From contig JASPKZ010009649.1 of assembly GCA_030220185.1 (NCBI GenBank), positions 62,001 to 126,000 of the forward strand: 64,000 bases of DNA. The letters run 5' to 3'. Below, one piece after another: positions 50,411 through 59,585 of the stretch. The notes below the pieces were generated by a model. It worked only from the letters and a program-made list of their open reading frames with translations. It had not been told where the DNA came from and did no database searches. The DNA comes from Diploptera punctata. Taxonomy: Eukaryota > Arthropoda > Insecta > Blattodea > Blaberidae. Position 1 is the first letter of the stretch. The number at the start of each line of letters is the position of its first letter. The translations under genes were made by a program, and so were the position numbers.

Positions 50411-50715
50411 TTCTTGTGTGCTAAAATTTGGGAAGACAAATTTACTACATTATTTTTGCATTCTTTTTCTATTTTCCGCTTGTTTGGGTTTCCCATGAAA
50501 CATTTCTTTGATTTTAAATTTTCGATTTTATTGTTTTGTTTGACTGATTTTTCTCTTATAATTTGGTTTATTTTGTTGAAAAAAAAAAACAAAAAAGAAA
50601 AACTCATGAATTTTGAAACTCCCGCAAATTTTGACCTAATCCAGAGGTTCATCGGTCACCGACAGAAGTAAGAAGGAAACCGCCAAGAAACGACATAACA
50701 CCGGTCGACCAGAGG

Positions 50716-50754
50716 CTACTGACGATGGAGATAAGCTCCGAAACTGCAGTATAG
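50716..50754 (+). ncRNA. Hammerhead-like ribozyme motif, PLE-A copy 3 right arm
   Basis: Stem I CUA/UAG, core CUGACGA (50719-50725), stem II GGAG/CUCC, GAAA, AC-UGCA-GU and A, exactly as at 44686-44724. Confidence 0.65.
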
Positions 50755-51116
50755 AAGAAAAAGATATGAGGTGAGGTAATAAAAACATTAATTTAATATT
50801 AAATTAAACCTCATAGTGTTCTTTCCTGTGAAAGTTAAATACATTGTTTCTATCTTTGCAAATGGCAGCTTCTTAGTTAAGAAGACATTTATTGGGAATT
50901 TAACATTACTTTATAAAGCTAGTAAGGCTTCTAATGATATTTTTATTATTAATTTAACATTTCTTAACATTTCTTAACGAGTCTCGGTCTAGGCGAAAAT
51001 TTTTCCCTTCAAATATAATTTTCCTATCCTTTTGTTACCATTTTTTCATCAAACCCGTTTTCTCTTGCTACTTTCATTATGTGTTTTTTCTCAATTTTGA
51101 AATCTTCTTTGCTTAA

Positions 51117-52556
51117 CCCGTCAGTGACGCACCCTTTTACTTGCTTTCCTACTGCATGGACGGAGGCCATTTTAACATTTTAGTATTCCTAGAACACTGA
51201 TTTGTATAAACGATAACTTTTTTAAATATAGATGGATTTGAACGAAATTTTTACTTGTTAGCTCAGAAATAAATGAGAAATTTAATACATACCGTATGGA
51301 GTTCAGTAGCCTTTATAAACTATTAAAAAAAATTTTGAAATCTGAATTTCTCTCTCATGATACACATTTTTACTAAATAATTTGATTTGCTCACATTGGA
51401 CATCCCTGTTTCTTTCTGTGAGACACTAAATATATTGTGTGGCATAGTGCTGATTCATCTGTAACTTGTATATACAAAAGCAGCTGACATAACCAAAATC
51501 AGAATGAATATTTAGAAGAGTGAACTCAAGCTCAATCTTGTGTCAAAGCACTAGCAATGTTTATACTTGGAATCTGAATTATTGCTTGGATTCGTTAAAA
51601 ATTCTACAGCAGTTATTTACAACTACACAGACCATAAAAATAATTTTCTCTAATTTTAGTACTATTAATTTTAGAAATAAAAAATCACATCACCTTAGTA
51701 GTTGAGCTTGGTGCGATACAGCTCGAAACACTCTTCAATTCACAGACCTACATCACATTCTTGGCAACAATAAACAGATGTCTTTCTTCTCCCATGTTTA
51801 GTACAAACAACACACCTCCTTTGAGGTTTCAATTTATCACTTTTAGGGGTAATTTTTCTGATTAAGTGTCTTTTAGGTTACGACTGGCCATAATTACATA
51901 TATAACGCATGACACCGCGCCTCAGACTGATTCCTTGTAAGTAACATCTATTTGAAAGAGGCAAAATAAATCAGGTATTCCCCTAAACAGGTCGATTTAT
52001 ATATCAATCGATAGCTTGTATATCATTTTATCGACCTGAAAAATTAGATTGTGTATAAGTTTATTAGAAGCCCTGCAGAAAGCAGCACAAAGCTAGGTCT
52101 GTGTGCCATCGAGTGTTGAAGTAAGAAACTACTTCAACCTCAATACCACATGCACAAAATGTGATCACAGCTGATTCATACACTTAGAAAGAAAGCTAAG
52201 ATCTTAGGCTTCAAAATTATGTTGTCCATACGCAAATATAAGAATATACAGCAGTAAAAAAAAACAAATGAAAAGGTCGCACGCATTTAGAGAAAATTAC
52301 GATTACTTCAATCTCATCTGATTTTTAAAAAAATAATATGAAATTAAATTTTAAACAAATATTATTTTTATTCATATGTCCTGAAAGCTCATCATTTCTA
52401 CGTTAAACACAAATAAATTACATATTTGTAGCTTCAATAATGTATGATCCAGAACAAAAAGAAAACACGCCTGCATAGGTCTATACCACGTATAGATGTC
52501 GGCAATAAGTGAAGAAGAGAGGGTCTATACCACGTATGGATGTCGGCGCTGACGGG
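51117..52556. mobile_element. piggyBac-like element remnant
   Basis: TTAA flanks it (51113-51116, 52557-52560) with inverted ends CCCGTCAGTGACG and the complement of CGGCGCTGACGGG. The uninterrupted site GCTTAAGGG is seen in the related PLE-C copy at about 31021. Two direct copies of GGTCTATACCACGTAT lie near the right end (about 52478 and 52522). A minus-strand transposase C-terminus is inside. Confidence 0.85.
51690..51895 (-). pseudogene. piggyBac-like transposase, Cys-rich C-terminal domain
   Basis: The minus strand reads RHLIRKITPKSDKLKPQRRC then VVCTKHGRRKTSVYCCQECD, a stop, and IEECFELYRTKLNY. The C-x2-C...C-x2-C...C pattern with RRxSxYxCxxCDVxLC is the zinc-binding tail of piggyBac transposases. 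One stop replaces the conserved Cys after VGL. The catalytic core is not recognisable. Confidence 0.75.
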
Positions 52557-52814
52557 TTAAGGGTAAGTTGACCAATCTGTAAGGTAAACTATTGAACGCT
52601 GCCAATTTATGTCTTATTAGATTGAACCCTGTTGATTTAATAAAATTTTCCATACAAGTTTCTTCCCTATGAATCCCAAATTCAATTTTTCTTTTTTCTT
52701 CATTTCTAACCAATTCAAGATCCAAAAAAGGTTTGTGTTTATTTTCTTCTGTTTCTATGGTAAATGTAATGTTTATACTCTGTATAATTTAACAGTTTTA
52801 GGGAATCTTCTACA

Positions 52815-52925
52815 TTGATGTTTTTATTATTAATTTAACACTTCTCACTGAAGGATAAATTATATTTGGAGAAAAATTTTCGCCTAGACCGAGATGGCAA
52901 AAATGTTTCTCTTCAAATAATCTTC
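52815..52925 (-). mobile_element. Mini SINE palindrome (tail plus arms), copy S11
   Basis: The tail GATGTTTTTATTATTAATTT and arm TTTTCGCCTAGACCGAGA are followed by a short inverted arm (GTTTCTCTTCAAATAA). ATCTTCTACAT before and ATCTTCTCCAT after form a near TSD. No tRNA head remains. Confidence 0.65.
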
Positions 52926-53279
52926 TCCATGTTTTTCTTTTACAATACAAATTATATCATCTGCATATCTGCTCCAAAATTTAAACATTGTGGGATGTGC
53001 TTTTGTGATTTTACATTCAAAATCGCTCATAAATAAATTTGCTAGGAAAGGCAATAATGGGGTTTCCCACTGAGAGCCCCAACAAAAATGAAAAAACTGA
53101 TCAAATAGAAAATCAGGAATATATCAAATTGAATGTACTGGTTGTGAAAAGAAAAAATATATTAATTTCTAACCAATTCAAGATCCAAAAAAGGTTTGTG
53201 TTTATTTTCTTCTGTTTCTATGGTAAAATTTAATGTTTATACTCTGCATAATTTAACAGTTTTAGGGAATCTTCTACAT

Positions 53280-53397
53280 TGATGGTTTTTATTATTAATT
53301 TAACACTTCTCACTGAAGGAATAAATTATATTTGAAGAGAAAAATTTTCGCCTAGACCGAGACGGCAAAAATGTTTCTCTTCAAATATAATCTTCTC
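53280..53397 (-). mobile_element. Mini SINE palindrome, copy S12 (duplicate of S11)
   Basis: It is the same insert in the second tandem unit, slightly better preserved: ATATTTGAAGAGAAAAATTT, CGCCTAGACCGAGACGG, then the inverted TTTCTCTTCAAATATAA. Confidence 0.65.
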
Positions 53398-53953
53398 CAT
53401 GTTTTTCTTTTACAATACAAATTATATCATCTGCATATCTGCTCCAAAATTTAAACATTGTGGGATGTGCTTTTGTGATTTTACATTCAAAATTGCTCAT
53501 AAATAAATTTGCTAGGAAAGGCAATAAAGGGGTTTCCCACTGAGAGCCCCAACAAAAATGAAAAAACTGATCAAAGTAAAAATCAGGAATATATCAAATT
53601 GAATGTACTGGTTGTGAAAAGAAAAAAAATATATAGGGGGAAAAAAAAACCTGAAAATTAGAACCAAGGAACACATAAGAAATATTAAAAATGGGGAAAT
53701 AGAAAAATCTGTAATTGCTGCTCATGTTTGGGCCGAAAAACACAATGTAAATTCAAACACTAGATTATTAAAACAGTTAGAAAATACAAAGGAACTCACC
53801 ATTTGGGAAACAATTTAGCTACATTCAGAAGAACAAAAATAGAGTTATGAATTTTGAAATTCCTGCTGAACATGACCCTGTATGGAGCTTCTTCGGCCAG
53901 CCAGAATAAGAAGCTGAAATTGACATCCAGGGTTCACAACATAAAACTCATCT

Positions 53954-54000
53954 GGCCAAGCTGAAGATGATATAGAAGATTATATCGAAACATGTTCGAG
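53954..54000 (+). ncRNA. Hammerhead-like core, PLE-C right arm
   Basis: CUGAAGA (53961-53967), one extra U, stem II GAUAUA (53969-53974)/UAUAUC (53981-53986), GAA (53987-53989), AC-AU-GU and U53996 (GUU). Stem I has only about one pair, so this is a weak candidate. Confidence 0.4.
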
Positions 54001-54062
54001 AACAAATCAACATTAAATTGAGGTAAGATGATTACAGACTAAAAAAAACTTGACTAAAGATA

Positions 54063-54640
54063 AAGTTTAAAATGGAAGTACTTCCAGCTAATACTGGAGT
54101 ACATTCATTATATTTGTTCTAAGAAAAATGTTGGTACAAATATCTACTATGCCTCATTTTGATTATTGCGATATTCTTTTTACAGACCTAAATACTGTTT
54201 TTACCCAGAGATTCAAAGTGTTTATAATCCGTGCACACATTTTATTTGTGGTATTTACAGATTAGATCACGTTACACAATCCCTGGAACAACTGTCGTGA
54301 CTTCGTCTACAAGATCGTAGAACTTCCATTTCCTATCTCTTCTCTTTAAAATACTACACACATTGCTATCTAATTATTTATCACATCCCTTCAATAGACT
54401 CTCTGATCCCATCAGCACATTGTCATTTATATCCCTCCTCATCACAATACCTATTACTCAATCTTATCATAAGCTACCGAGGCGAGTTACGATCTAGATG
54501 CAATTTTTTCTGTTATATACGTTGTAATTCCCTCTCACCAAATGCTCTCTTGTTAGAACATGGAATTCTCTTCTACACTATACCAGAGACTGTTGAACTA
54601 TAACATCCTTCAGTAACAAACTTAAGTATTATTTATGGAA
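54063..54640 (+). mobile_element. CR1/Jockey-like LINE RT C-terminal fragment
   Basis: It reads MPHFDYCDILFTDLN near the start, then broken frames equivalent to the usual ...TPSLEQL...RRTLHFLSLL end, and a late IPETVEL. A SINE scrap (54476-54548) interrupts it. Confidence 0.6.
54476..54548 (-). mobile_element. SINE leader fragment (S13)
   Basis: GCTACCGAGGCGAGTTACGA, TCTAGATGCAATTTTTTC and CCCTCTCACCAAATGC match the S10 head and leader on the minus strand. Confidence 0.6.
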
Positions 54641-54752
54641 TGAAGAAAATAAGATAGAATTTGGAATTTACAGAAAGAAGACACATATAGATAACTACAT
54701 AAAAGCTTTAGGTTTCAATCACATAGCTCACAAAGAAGCAGTTTTCAATAGT

Positions 54753-55280
54753 TTGACACATAGATTAGTGAACATACCAATGAACAAAGAAAATTATGAA
54801 AAAGAAAAAGAACACATAATCAACGTAGCCACGAAAAATGGTTTTGCTATAAAAATGATACTCAAAAAAATAAACAAGTTCAAAAGACAAAAATTTATTA
54901 ATCAAAGCACTCTTCTAAAAGTAAAAGAAGATAATGTAAAATTTAGAAAATTCACATATCATCCATTAAAACACCACAAGTTTCAAAAAAATTTTAAAGA
55001 TTTCAACATAAGGTTAGCACCCAAAAATGACTACAGCATCAGTAGACTCATTAGACCTAATAAGAATGAGAAAATTAAAGAAGAAAACAAATCAGGGATT
55101 TATCAAATTAAATGTGAAGAATGTGAGAAATTCTACATAGGAAAAACTAAAAGAAATTTGAAAACTAGAGTTAAAGAACATCTCAGGAATGTCAAGAAAG
55201 GGGAAGTAGAGAAAAATCTGCAGTGGCTGCCCATGCATGGTCTGAAAAACATCTTATCGAGAAAGAAGCAAAATTATTAA
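54753..55280 (+). CDS. PLE-D linker and GIY-YIG endonuclease
   Basis: The 175 residues hold the linker (THRLVNIPMNKENYEKEKEH, KINKFKRQKFINQSTLLKVK, FTYHPLKHHKFQKNF) and then IRLAPKNDYSISRLIRPNKN, SGIYQIKCEECEKFYIGKTK and RNLKTRVKEHLRNVKKGEVE. GIY is at residues about 124-126 and YIG at about 137-139, with the conserved C-x2-C in between and R of TRVKEH. The frame fails after EKNLQW by one base; the end of the domain (AAHAWSEKHLIEKEAKLLKQ, ELTVWEKIYIQK) continues in the next frame to 55501. Confidence 0.85.
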   Translation: MTHRLVNIPMNKENYEKEKEHIINVATKNGFAIKMILKKINKFKRQKFINQSTLLKVKEDNVKFRKFTYHPLKHHKFQKNFKDFNIRLAPKNDYSISRLIRPNKNEKIKEENKSGIYQIKCEECEKFYIGKTKRNLKTRVKEHLRNVKKGEVEKNLQWLPMHGLKNILSRKKQNY

Positions 55281-55464
55281 AACAAATAGAAAAACCTAAA
55301 GAACTTACTGTTTGGGAAAAGATCTACATTCAAAAGAGCGAAAAGAAGAAATTAATGAACTTTGAAATTCCCGGTGAGAATGACCTGGTTTCAAGGTTTT
55401 TCAGTCAGCCAATGGAAGGAGAGAAGGACAACTCTTCAAGACGACAGAACAACGGTCGTGATGT

Positions 55465-55505
55465 TACTGAGGATGGAACAGAAACTATGTTCCGAAACTA
55501 GTTTA
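55465..55505 (+). ncRNA. Hammerhead-like ribozyme motif, PLE-D
   Basis: Core CUGAGGA (55467-55473), one extra U, stem II GGAACA (55475-55480) pairing perfectly with UGUUCC (55488-55493), GAA (55494-55496), AC-UA-GU and U55503 (GUU). Stem I starts UA/UA and continues, after a 2x2 internal loop, as GAU/AUC. The stem II sequence differs from all other families but pairs equally well. Confidence 0.6.
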
Positions 55506-55574
55506 TAATCAAATAAGAAGAACAATATGAGGTGAGTGATAAACATATTCTACCTTAATATTATTTATTAACTG

Positions 55575-56080
55575 GCAGAAACATCTCTGATAAAATGTGC
55601 TGATTGTGATAAGATATACGTAGGTAAAACAAAGAGAAACTTGACCATTAGAATGAAAGAACACATTAGAAAGTAAGAAATGGAGAAAATAGAATCTTCA
55701 GTAGCTGCCCACCTTCAGGCCAGAAAAACATAAAATTGATGTAAACACTAAATTATTAAAACAGAAAACACTAAAGAGCTGACTGTTTGGGGGATCTACA
55801 TTCAAAAGAATAAAAATAAGATTATAAATTTTGAAATTCTCAGGGAAAAAGACTTAATTTATAAGTTCTTTGGTCAACCTTAAGATGGAGTGCGGATTGA
55901 TATCTAGGGCCGACAATATAAAAATCAGCAGTCTTAACAAGCTGATGATGGTATGGAAAGCACATCAAAACATGTCCAATGATAAACAAATATTTATGAG
56001 GTAAGATGTACCAGATTCACCTTATTTATTAAGAAGAACCTCATAATGTTACTTCCTGTTGTAATTCATTAACTGATATA
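55575..56080 (+). mobile_element. 5'-truncated PLE, decayed
   Basis: Remnants CADCDKIYVGKTKRNLTIRM, KEHIRK, KELTVWG and INFEILREKDL are followed by the arm TTTATGAGGTAAGATGTACC and tail CCTCATAATGTTACTTCCTG. Several frameshifts. Confidence 0.72.
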
Positions 56081-56136
56081 GATGATCATCCTGAGTGTAT
56101 AAATCAGCATAATTAGATTTGTGTGTTATATCTTAC

Positions 56137-56270
56137 CTGGTGTTCTTGAAGGTGACTTTTTAGTGACTAAACCTTCTGCTGATGAATTATTCAGCTTGTT
56201 TGGTGATTTTGAAAAACTTGCATTTACTGAAGTAGAAAGTTTTGACTTGGAAATGTTTAGACTCGTATTA
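56137..56270 (-). CDS. fzy: fizzy/CDC20 coding exon 2
   Basis: Its 134 nt complete the split Ser codon from exon 1 and read NTSLNISKSKL through KKSPSRTPG. This Ser/Thr-Pro-rich, basic, probably unstructured linker has the K-x-P-x-[RK]-T-P-G signature that precedes the C-box in CDC20 proteins. Acceptor TTACCAG and donor GTAAGA flank it, and it ends in phase 1. The intron before it is about 7.3 kb and full of repeats. A CDK-type S/T-P regulatory role is known for this region in the family; that it holds here is inference. Confidence 0.9.
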
Positions 56271-56394
56271 CTGGTAAGAACAAATATGGTATTAAAATAT
56301 TGTACAAAAATTAAGTCAATATAAATTACATATGAAGAGCTTAGGGCAATAATATAAGCCACATATGTTCTTTCTGAGAAATAAGGATTTTAAT

Positions 56395-56444
56395 TATTTA
56401 ACTTTCACAGGGAAAGAACACTATGAGGTTTAATTTAATTATTA
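56395..56444 (-). mobile_element. 50-bp tail-only PLE-A insertion with 12-bp TSD
   Basis: AAGGATTTTAAT is at 56383-56394 and 56445-56456. The insert is just the PLE-A tail: TTTAACTTTCACAGGGAAAG, AACACTATGAGGTTTAATTT and a few bases. It has no arm, hammerhead or coding sequence. Confidence 0.9.
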
Positions 56445-56639
56445 AAGGATTTTAATGTTTCAAAAAATTATAAATACTAATTGGGCAGTATTTTTATTAA
56501 TGATTTGTGTCTCTATATGTTTAACTCATCACTGACGCACTTACAAATGATTTTATGGATATTTCAATACATTTATTTGCTATAATTGTAATAAAAGGCA
56601 TTTCTTAACAGAATGTGGCTTATCATGTTACTACCCTAA

Positions 56640-57468
56640 GCTCTTCATATATATTATTTAATAAACTAATCTGGTGTACACTAACTTGTCCCATTGGAAC
56701 TAACAAAATGAAGTGAGTGAACATCCATTTCTTAAAATATGGGCTGAACTTTGGAGTGTGACATTCTATGATTTTCCATACAACATTCTTATGCCACTCT
56801 TGCACTTCATACCTTTACCATTTGTAATAACATTTCGTAGTATTTTAAACATTTTACGATTCTTAAAACATATTTTACACTTATTAAATATTTATTTGTG
56901 TGTGCAAATTGTGCTATTTATCTCTCCATGAAATTCTATAGAATTGCAGTGCACATGCTTAATGTAACTTCCACTAGATGGCAGGACATATCTGTGAAAT
57001 CTGTGTGACCAACATTCGCAATTAATTCCAAACAATACTTCAAGAAATTTACTTAATTTTGTTAGATTCCGATGGAACACTACATTAGTTTATAGTTTAA
57101 TAAATAATAAGCATGTGATTTATTTAGGTTATAAACATGTTTGGAAATTTATTGTGAAGGTTGGTGACACCAATATATATCCTGCCACCTGATGGAAGTT
57201 TCATTATGCATTCACGTATGTGGAATATGATTCTGTAGAAGTTAGAAAAAATCAGAGAGAGATACAACCATTTGCCCATGTAGATGAATATAATTGTAAA
57301 AAATGTGTTCAAGAATTATTCGGTTAAAGTGTACTCTTTGTCTCATGAATTATTGTAAGTTCTACAGAATTGCAGTGTGCATGTGCAAGTTGTTGTAATG
57401 GTTAATGCAGCCTTCCGGTAGATGGCTCTGAAGTCGGCATTACCAACTCTCGGAATAAATTCCCAAAT
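56640..57468. repeat. Dispersed repeat cluster, left part
   Basis: It shares segments with 59586-63243: TATTTAATAAACTAATCTG, CATACAACATTCTTATGCCA, AGAATTGCAGTGYRCATG, AGATGGCTCTGAAGTCGGCA and TTCCCAAATGCTAAAAAA. Noncoding and diverged. It is the target of the RTE insertion at 57481. Confidence 0.65.
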
Positions 57469-57497
57469 GCTAAAAAAAAAAATCTTCAGATGACAAT

Positions 57498-58556
57498 GTG
57501 GCAAACGAAGAAGAAACTGATATAAATAAAGAATGGGAGGCTATAAGAGATACTATTAAATTGTCAGCATCAGAAAGCACGGGTTGTTTAAAAAAGAAGC
57601 AAAACAAGAAATGGTTTGATGAGAAATGTGTCGACATTGTAAAGAAAAGAAAGCTAGCAAAAATGAAATGGTTACACGAGCCAAATGAGGTAAATTTAGA
57701 GCAATTGGGTAGTGTTAGATGGGAAACCACCAAGTTACTAAAGAGTAAAAAGAGGGAATATTTGAGAGAGAAGATTAATGATCTTGAAATGAACGCAAAA
57801 AATAGGAACATTAGAGAATTATATCAGGGAATTAGTATAGAGAAGAAAGGATTTCAGGCTAGAACAAACATAATTCGGAATGAAAATGGGGATATGATTG
57901 CAGATTCTAAGAGTATATTAAATAGATGGAAAAGTTACTTTAATCAGCTATTAAATGTACATACAGAACAGGACATTGAGGAGGATAATTTACAGACAGC
58001 AGAAATGCTAGTCGTAGAATCAAATGCATTAGAGGTTGAAATGGCGATAGAAAAATTGAAGATGTATAAAGCATCAGGTTCAGATGAGATTCCAGCAGAA
58101 CTGATAAAATCAGGGGGAGAAAAATTGATGAACAAGATACGCTGGTTGCTTACTATGATTTGGGAAAAAGAAGCTCTTCCAGATGAATGGAAGGAATCAA
58201 TTATCGTACCAATTTATAAGAAAGCAAATAAAACTGATTGCAACAACTACAGGGGCATCTCATTACTTTCGATTTCGTACAAAATTCTTACAAATATATT
58301 AGTAAGCAGACTTACTCCCTATATTGATGACATTCTAGGAGATCATCAATGTGCATTTAGAAGAAACAGGTCTACAACAGATCAGATTTTTAGTATAAGA
58401 CAGATTTTAGAAAATAAATGGGAATATAATGGTACTGTACATCAACTATATGTAGACTTCAAAAAAGCATATGATTCAATTAAGAGGGAGATGTTACATA
58501 GTATCCTGCTGGAGTTCGGAATTCCTAAAAAGTTAGACTTATACGAATGTGTTTAA
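57498..58556 (+). CDS. RTE reverse transcriptase, N-terminal half
   Basis: The 352 residues are open from NKEWEAIRDTIKLSASESTG through EKLKMYKASGSDEIPAELIK, ALPDEWKESIIVPIYKKANK, SISYKILTNILVSRLTPYID and VHQLYVDFKKAYDSIKREML, which holds the first catalytic Asp. A 4-nt deletion near 58535 (relative to the copy at about 35030) ends the frame. The rest continues in 58547-59050. Confidence 0.87.
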   Translation: MANEEETDINKEWEAIRDTIKLSASESTGCLKKKQNKKWFDEKCVDIVKKRKLAKMKWLHEPNEVNLEQLGSVRWETTKLLKSKKREYLREKINDLEMNAKNRNIRELYQGISIEKKGFQARTNIIRNENGDMIADSKSILNRWKSYFNQLLNVHTEQDIEEDNLQTAEMLVVESNALEVEMAIEKLKMYKASGSDEIPAELIKSGGEKLMNKIRWLLTMIWEKEALPDEWKESIIVPIYKKANKTDCNNYRGISLLSISYKILTNILVSRLTPYIDDILGDHQCAFRRNRSTTDQIFSIRQILENKWEYNGTVHQLYVDFKKAYDSIKREMLHSILLEFGIPKKLDLYECV

Positions 58557-59050
58557 ATGGCACAAATAGTAGGGTGCGTGTAGGCAAACAGTTTTCGGAC
58601 ACTTTTGAAATCCAGAATGGGTTGAAGCAAGGAGATGCACTATCTCCTCTACTATTTAATTTTGTACTAGAGCATGCTATTAAATCTTTAGAGAATGAGG
58701 AAAGCTTACAACTCGATGGTATTAATAAGCTGTTAGTTTATGCTGATGATGTAGTATTATTGGCCGATAGCGAGGAGATACTAAAGGACAACACGCACAC
58801 ACTATTGAGTAACACTAAGAAATTAGGACTGGAAGTAAATATCAATAAAAATAAATATATGGTCACACGTAGAAATGCATTAAATAATGGAAATGGACAG
58901 CTAATAACAAATGAGGGAAATTTTGAGGAAGTGGCTGAATTCAAATACCTAAGAACAATAATGACAAATAGGAATGAGATGGACAAAGAAATTAAACATA
59001 ATCTCAATTCTGGAAATGCGTGCTATTATGCATTGCAGAGAGACTCTTGA
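58547..59050 (+). pseudogene. RTE reverse transcriptase, catalytic part
   Basis: QNGLKQGDALSPLLFNFVLE, LLVYADDVVLLADSEEI and EFKYLRTIMTNRNEMDKEIK. The frame breaks at about 59045 and the C-terminus (GKRPVGRPRMRWENNINYDL, WRAYVRAAMNLRVR) follows in another frame to 59547. Confidence 0.85.
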
Positions 59051-59585
59051 TATCCCAACTCCTTTAAAAAAACGTTAAACTGAAAATATATAAAACTATT
59101 ATTCTACCAGTTATATTATATGGGTGCGAAACATGGACTCTTACTTTAAGGGAGGAAAGGAGATTAAAAGTATTTGAGAATAAAGTTCTTAGGAAATGTT
59201 TTGGACCAAAGAGAGATGAACAGACAGGTGAATGGAGAAGACTACATAACAGTGAACTACATGGTCTTTATAGGAAGCCAGATATAATAATAGCAGTCAA
59301 GTCTTGTAGACTGCGATGGGCAGGACATGTTGCACGTTTGGTGAACGAAAGACTTGCATTGAGGCTTCTTGTAGGAAAGCCAGAGGGAAAACGCCCAGTT
59401 GGTAGACCAAGAATGAGGTGGGAGAATAACATTAACTATGATTTGAGGGAAGTAGATTATACAGGGAATGATTGGAAAAGATTAGCTCAGTATAGGGATG
59501 TATGGAGAGCTTATGTCCGCGCGGCCATGAACCTTCGGGTTCGATAGTGCCAGTGAGTAAGTAAGTAAGTAAGGCTAAAAAAAAA

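Larger units (their letters stand above)
48431..50841 (-). mobile_element. PLE-A copy 3, the longest single copy, 12-bp TSD
   Basis: CATTGTTTCTAT is at 48419-48430 and 50842-50853. Penelope-like elements combine an RT with a GIY-YIG nuclease and integrate by target-primed synthesis. Here the minus strand runs arm, endonuclease, linker, RT and an N-terminal region (NLSSQILAHKKWKYWN, VNFSNNIDDYVADIEIAIEG) to about 50580, where an inverted arm and the tail (TCATAGTGTTCTTTCCTGTG) close the element. Many single-base indels make it a pseudogene, but it defines the family's layout. Confidence 0.9.
48210..51023 (-). mobile_element. tRNA-headed SINE with inverted arm (S10), split by PLE-A copy 3
   Basis: CTATCCTTTTG is at 48199-48209 and 51024-51034. 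On the minus strand the head has B box (inverted ACTCGAACCCGGGACC) and A box (inverted CTCTACCAACTGAGCTA). The right end carries an inverted copy of the SINE's own 3' arm (GTCTCGGTCTAGGCGAAAAT) after a tail copy (TTTTTATTATTAATTTAACA). PLE-A copy 3 occupies 48431-50841. Confidence 0.82.
52700..53640. repeat. Tandem duplication (~465 bp) within PLE-C
   Basis: AATTTCTAACCAATTCAAGA, CTTTTGTGATTTTACATTCA and CCCCAACAAAAATGAAAAAA each occur twice, about 465 bases apart. Each unit includes a small SINE-derived insert and the PLE-C inversion junction, so the duplication is later than both. Confidence 0.8.
47096..54052. mobile_element. PLE-C composite with 10-bp TSD, multiply nested
   Basis: ACTAAAGATA is at 47086-47095 and 54053-54062. 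The left end has the tail (rc of CCTCAAAATATTGCTTCC) and arm; a minus-strand copy runs to about 53555 and a plus-strand endonuclease and arm (about 53560-54052) closes the right. Inside are a LINE (47216-47636), a SINE (48210-51023) holding PLE-A copy 3, a piggyBac-like element (51117-52556) and a tandem duplication (about 52700-53640). Own PLE-C sequence is only about 2 kb. Confidence 0.85.
54640..55570 (+). mobile_element. 5'-truncated PLE (family D), best endonuclease
   Basis: It starts just after the RT (EFGIYRKKTHIDNYIKALGF), continues through the linker and GIY-YIG domain and ends in the arm CAATATGAGGTGAGTGATAA. The tail is missing or replaced by the next PLE. The arm is the source of the 20524-20642 palindrome. 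Confidence 0.85.
57481..59573 (+). mobile_element. 5'-truncated RTE LINE, 12-bp TSD
   Basis: GCTAAAAAAAAA is at 57469-57480 and 59574-59585. It starts in the RT N-terminal region (SSDDNVANEEETDINKEWEA) and ends with the same GGGTTCGATAGTGCCAGTGA and GTAAGTAAG tail as 32804-36073. Confidence 0.9.

Noticed and set aside
56521..56620. Another piggyBac-like end (TTAACTCATCACTGACGCAC)
   Set aside because: It resembles the left end of 51117-52556 over about 20 bases, but no matching right end or TTAA partner was found.
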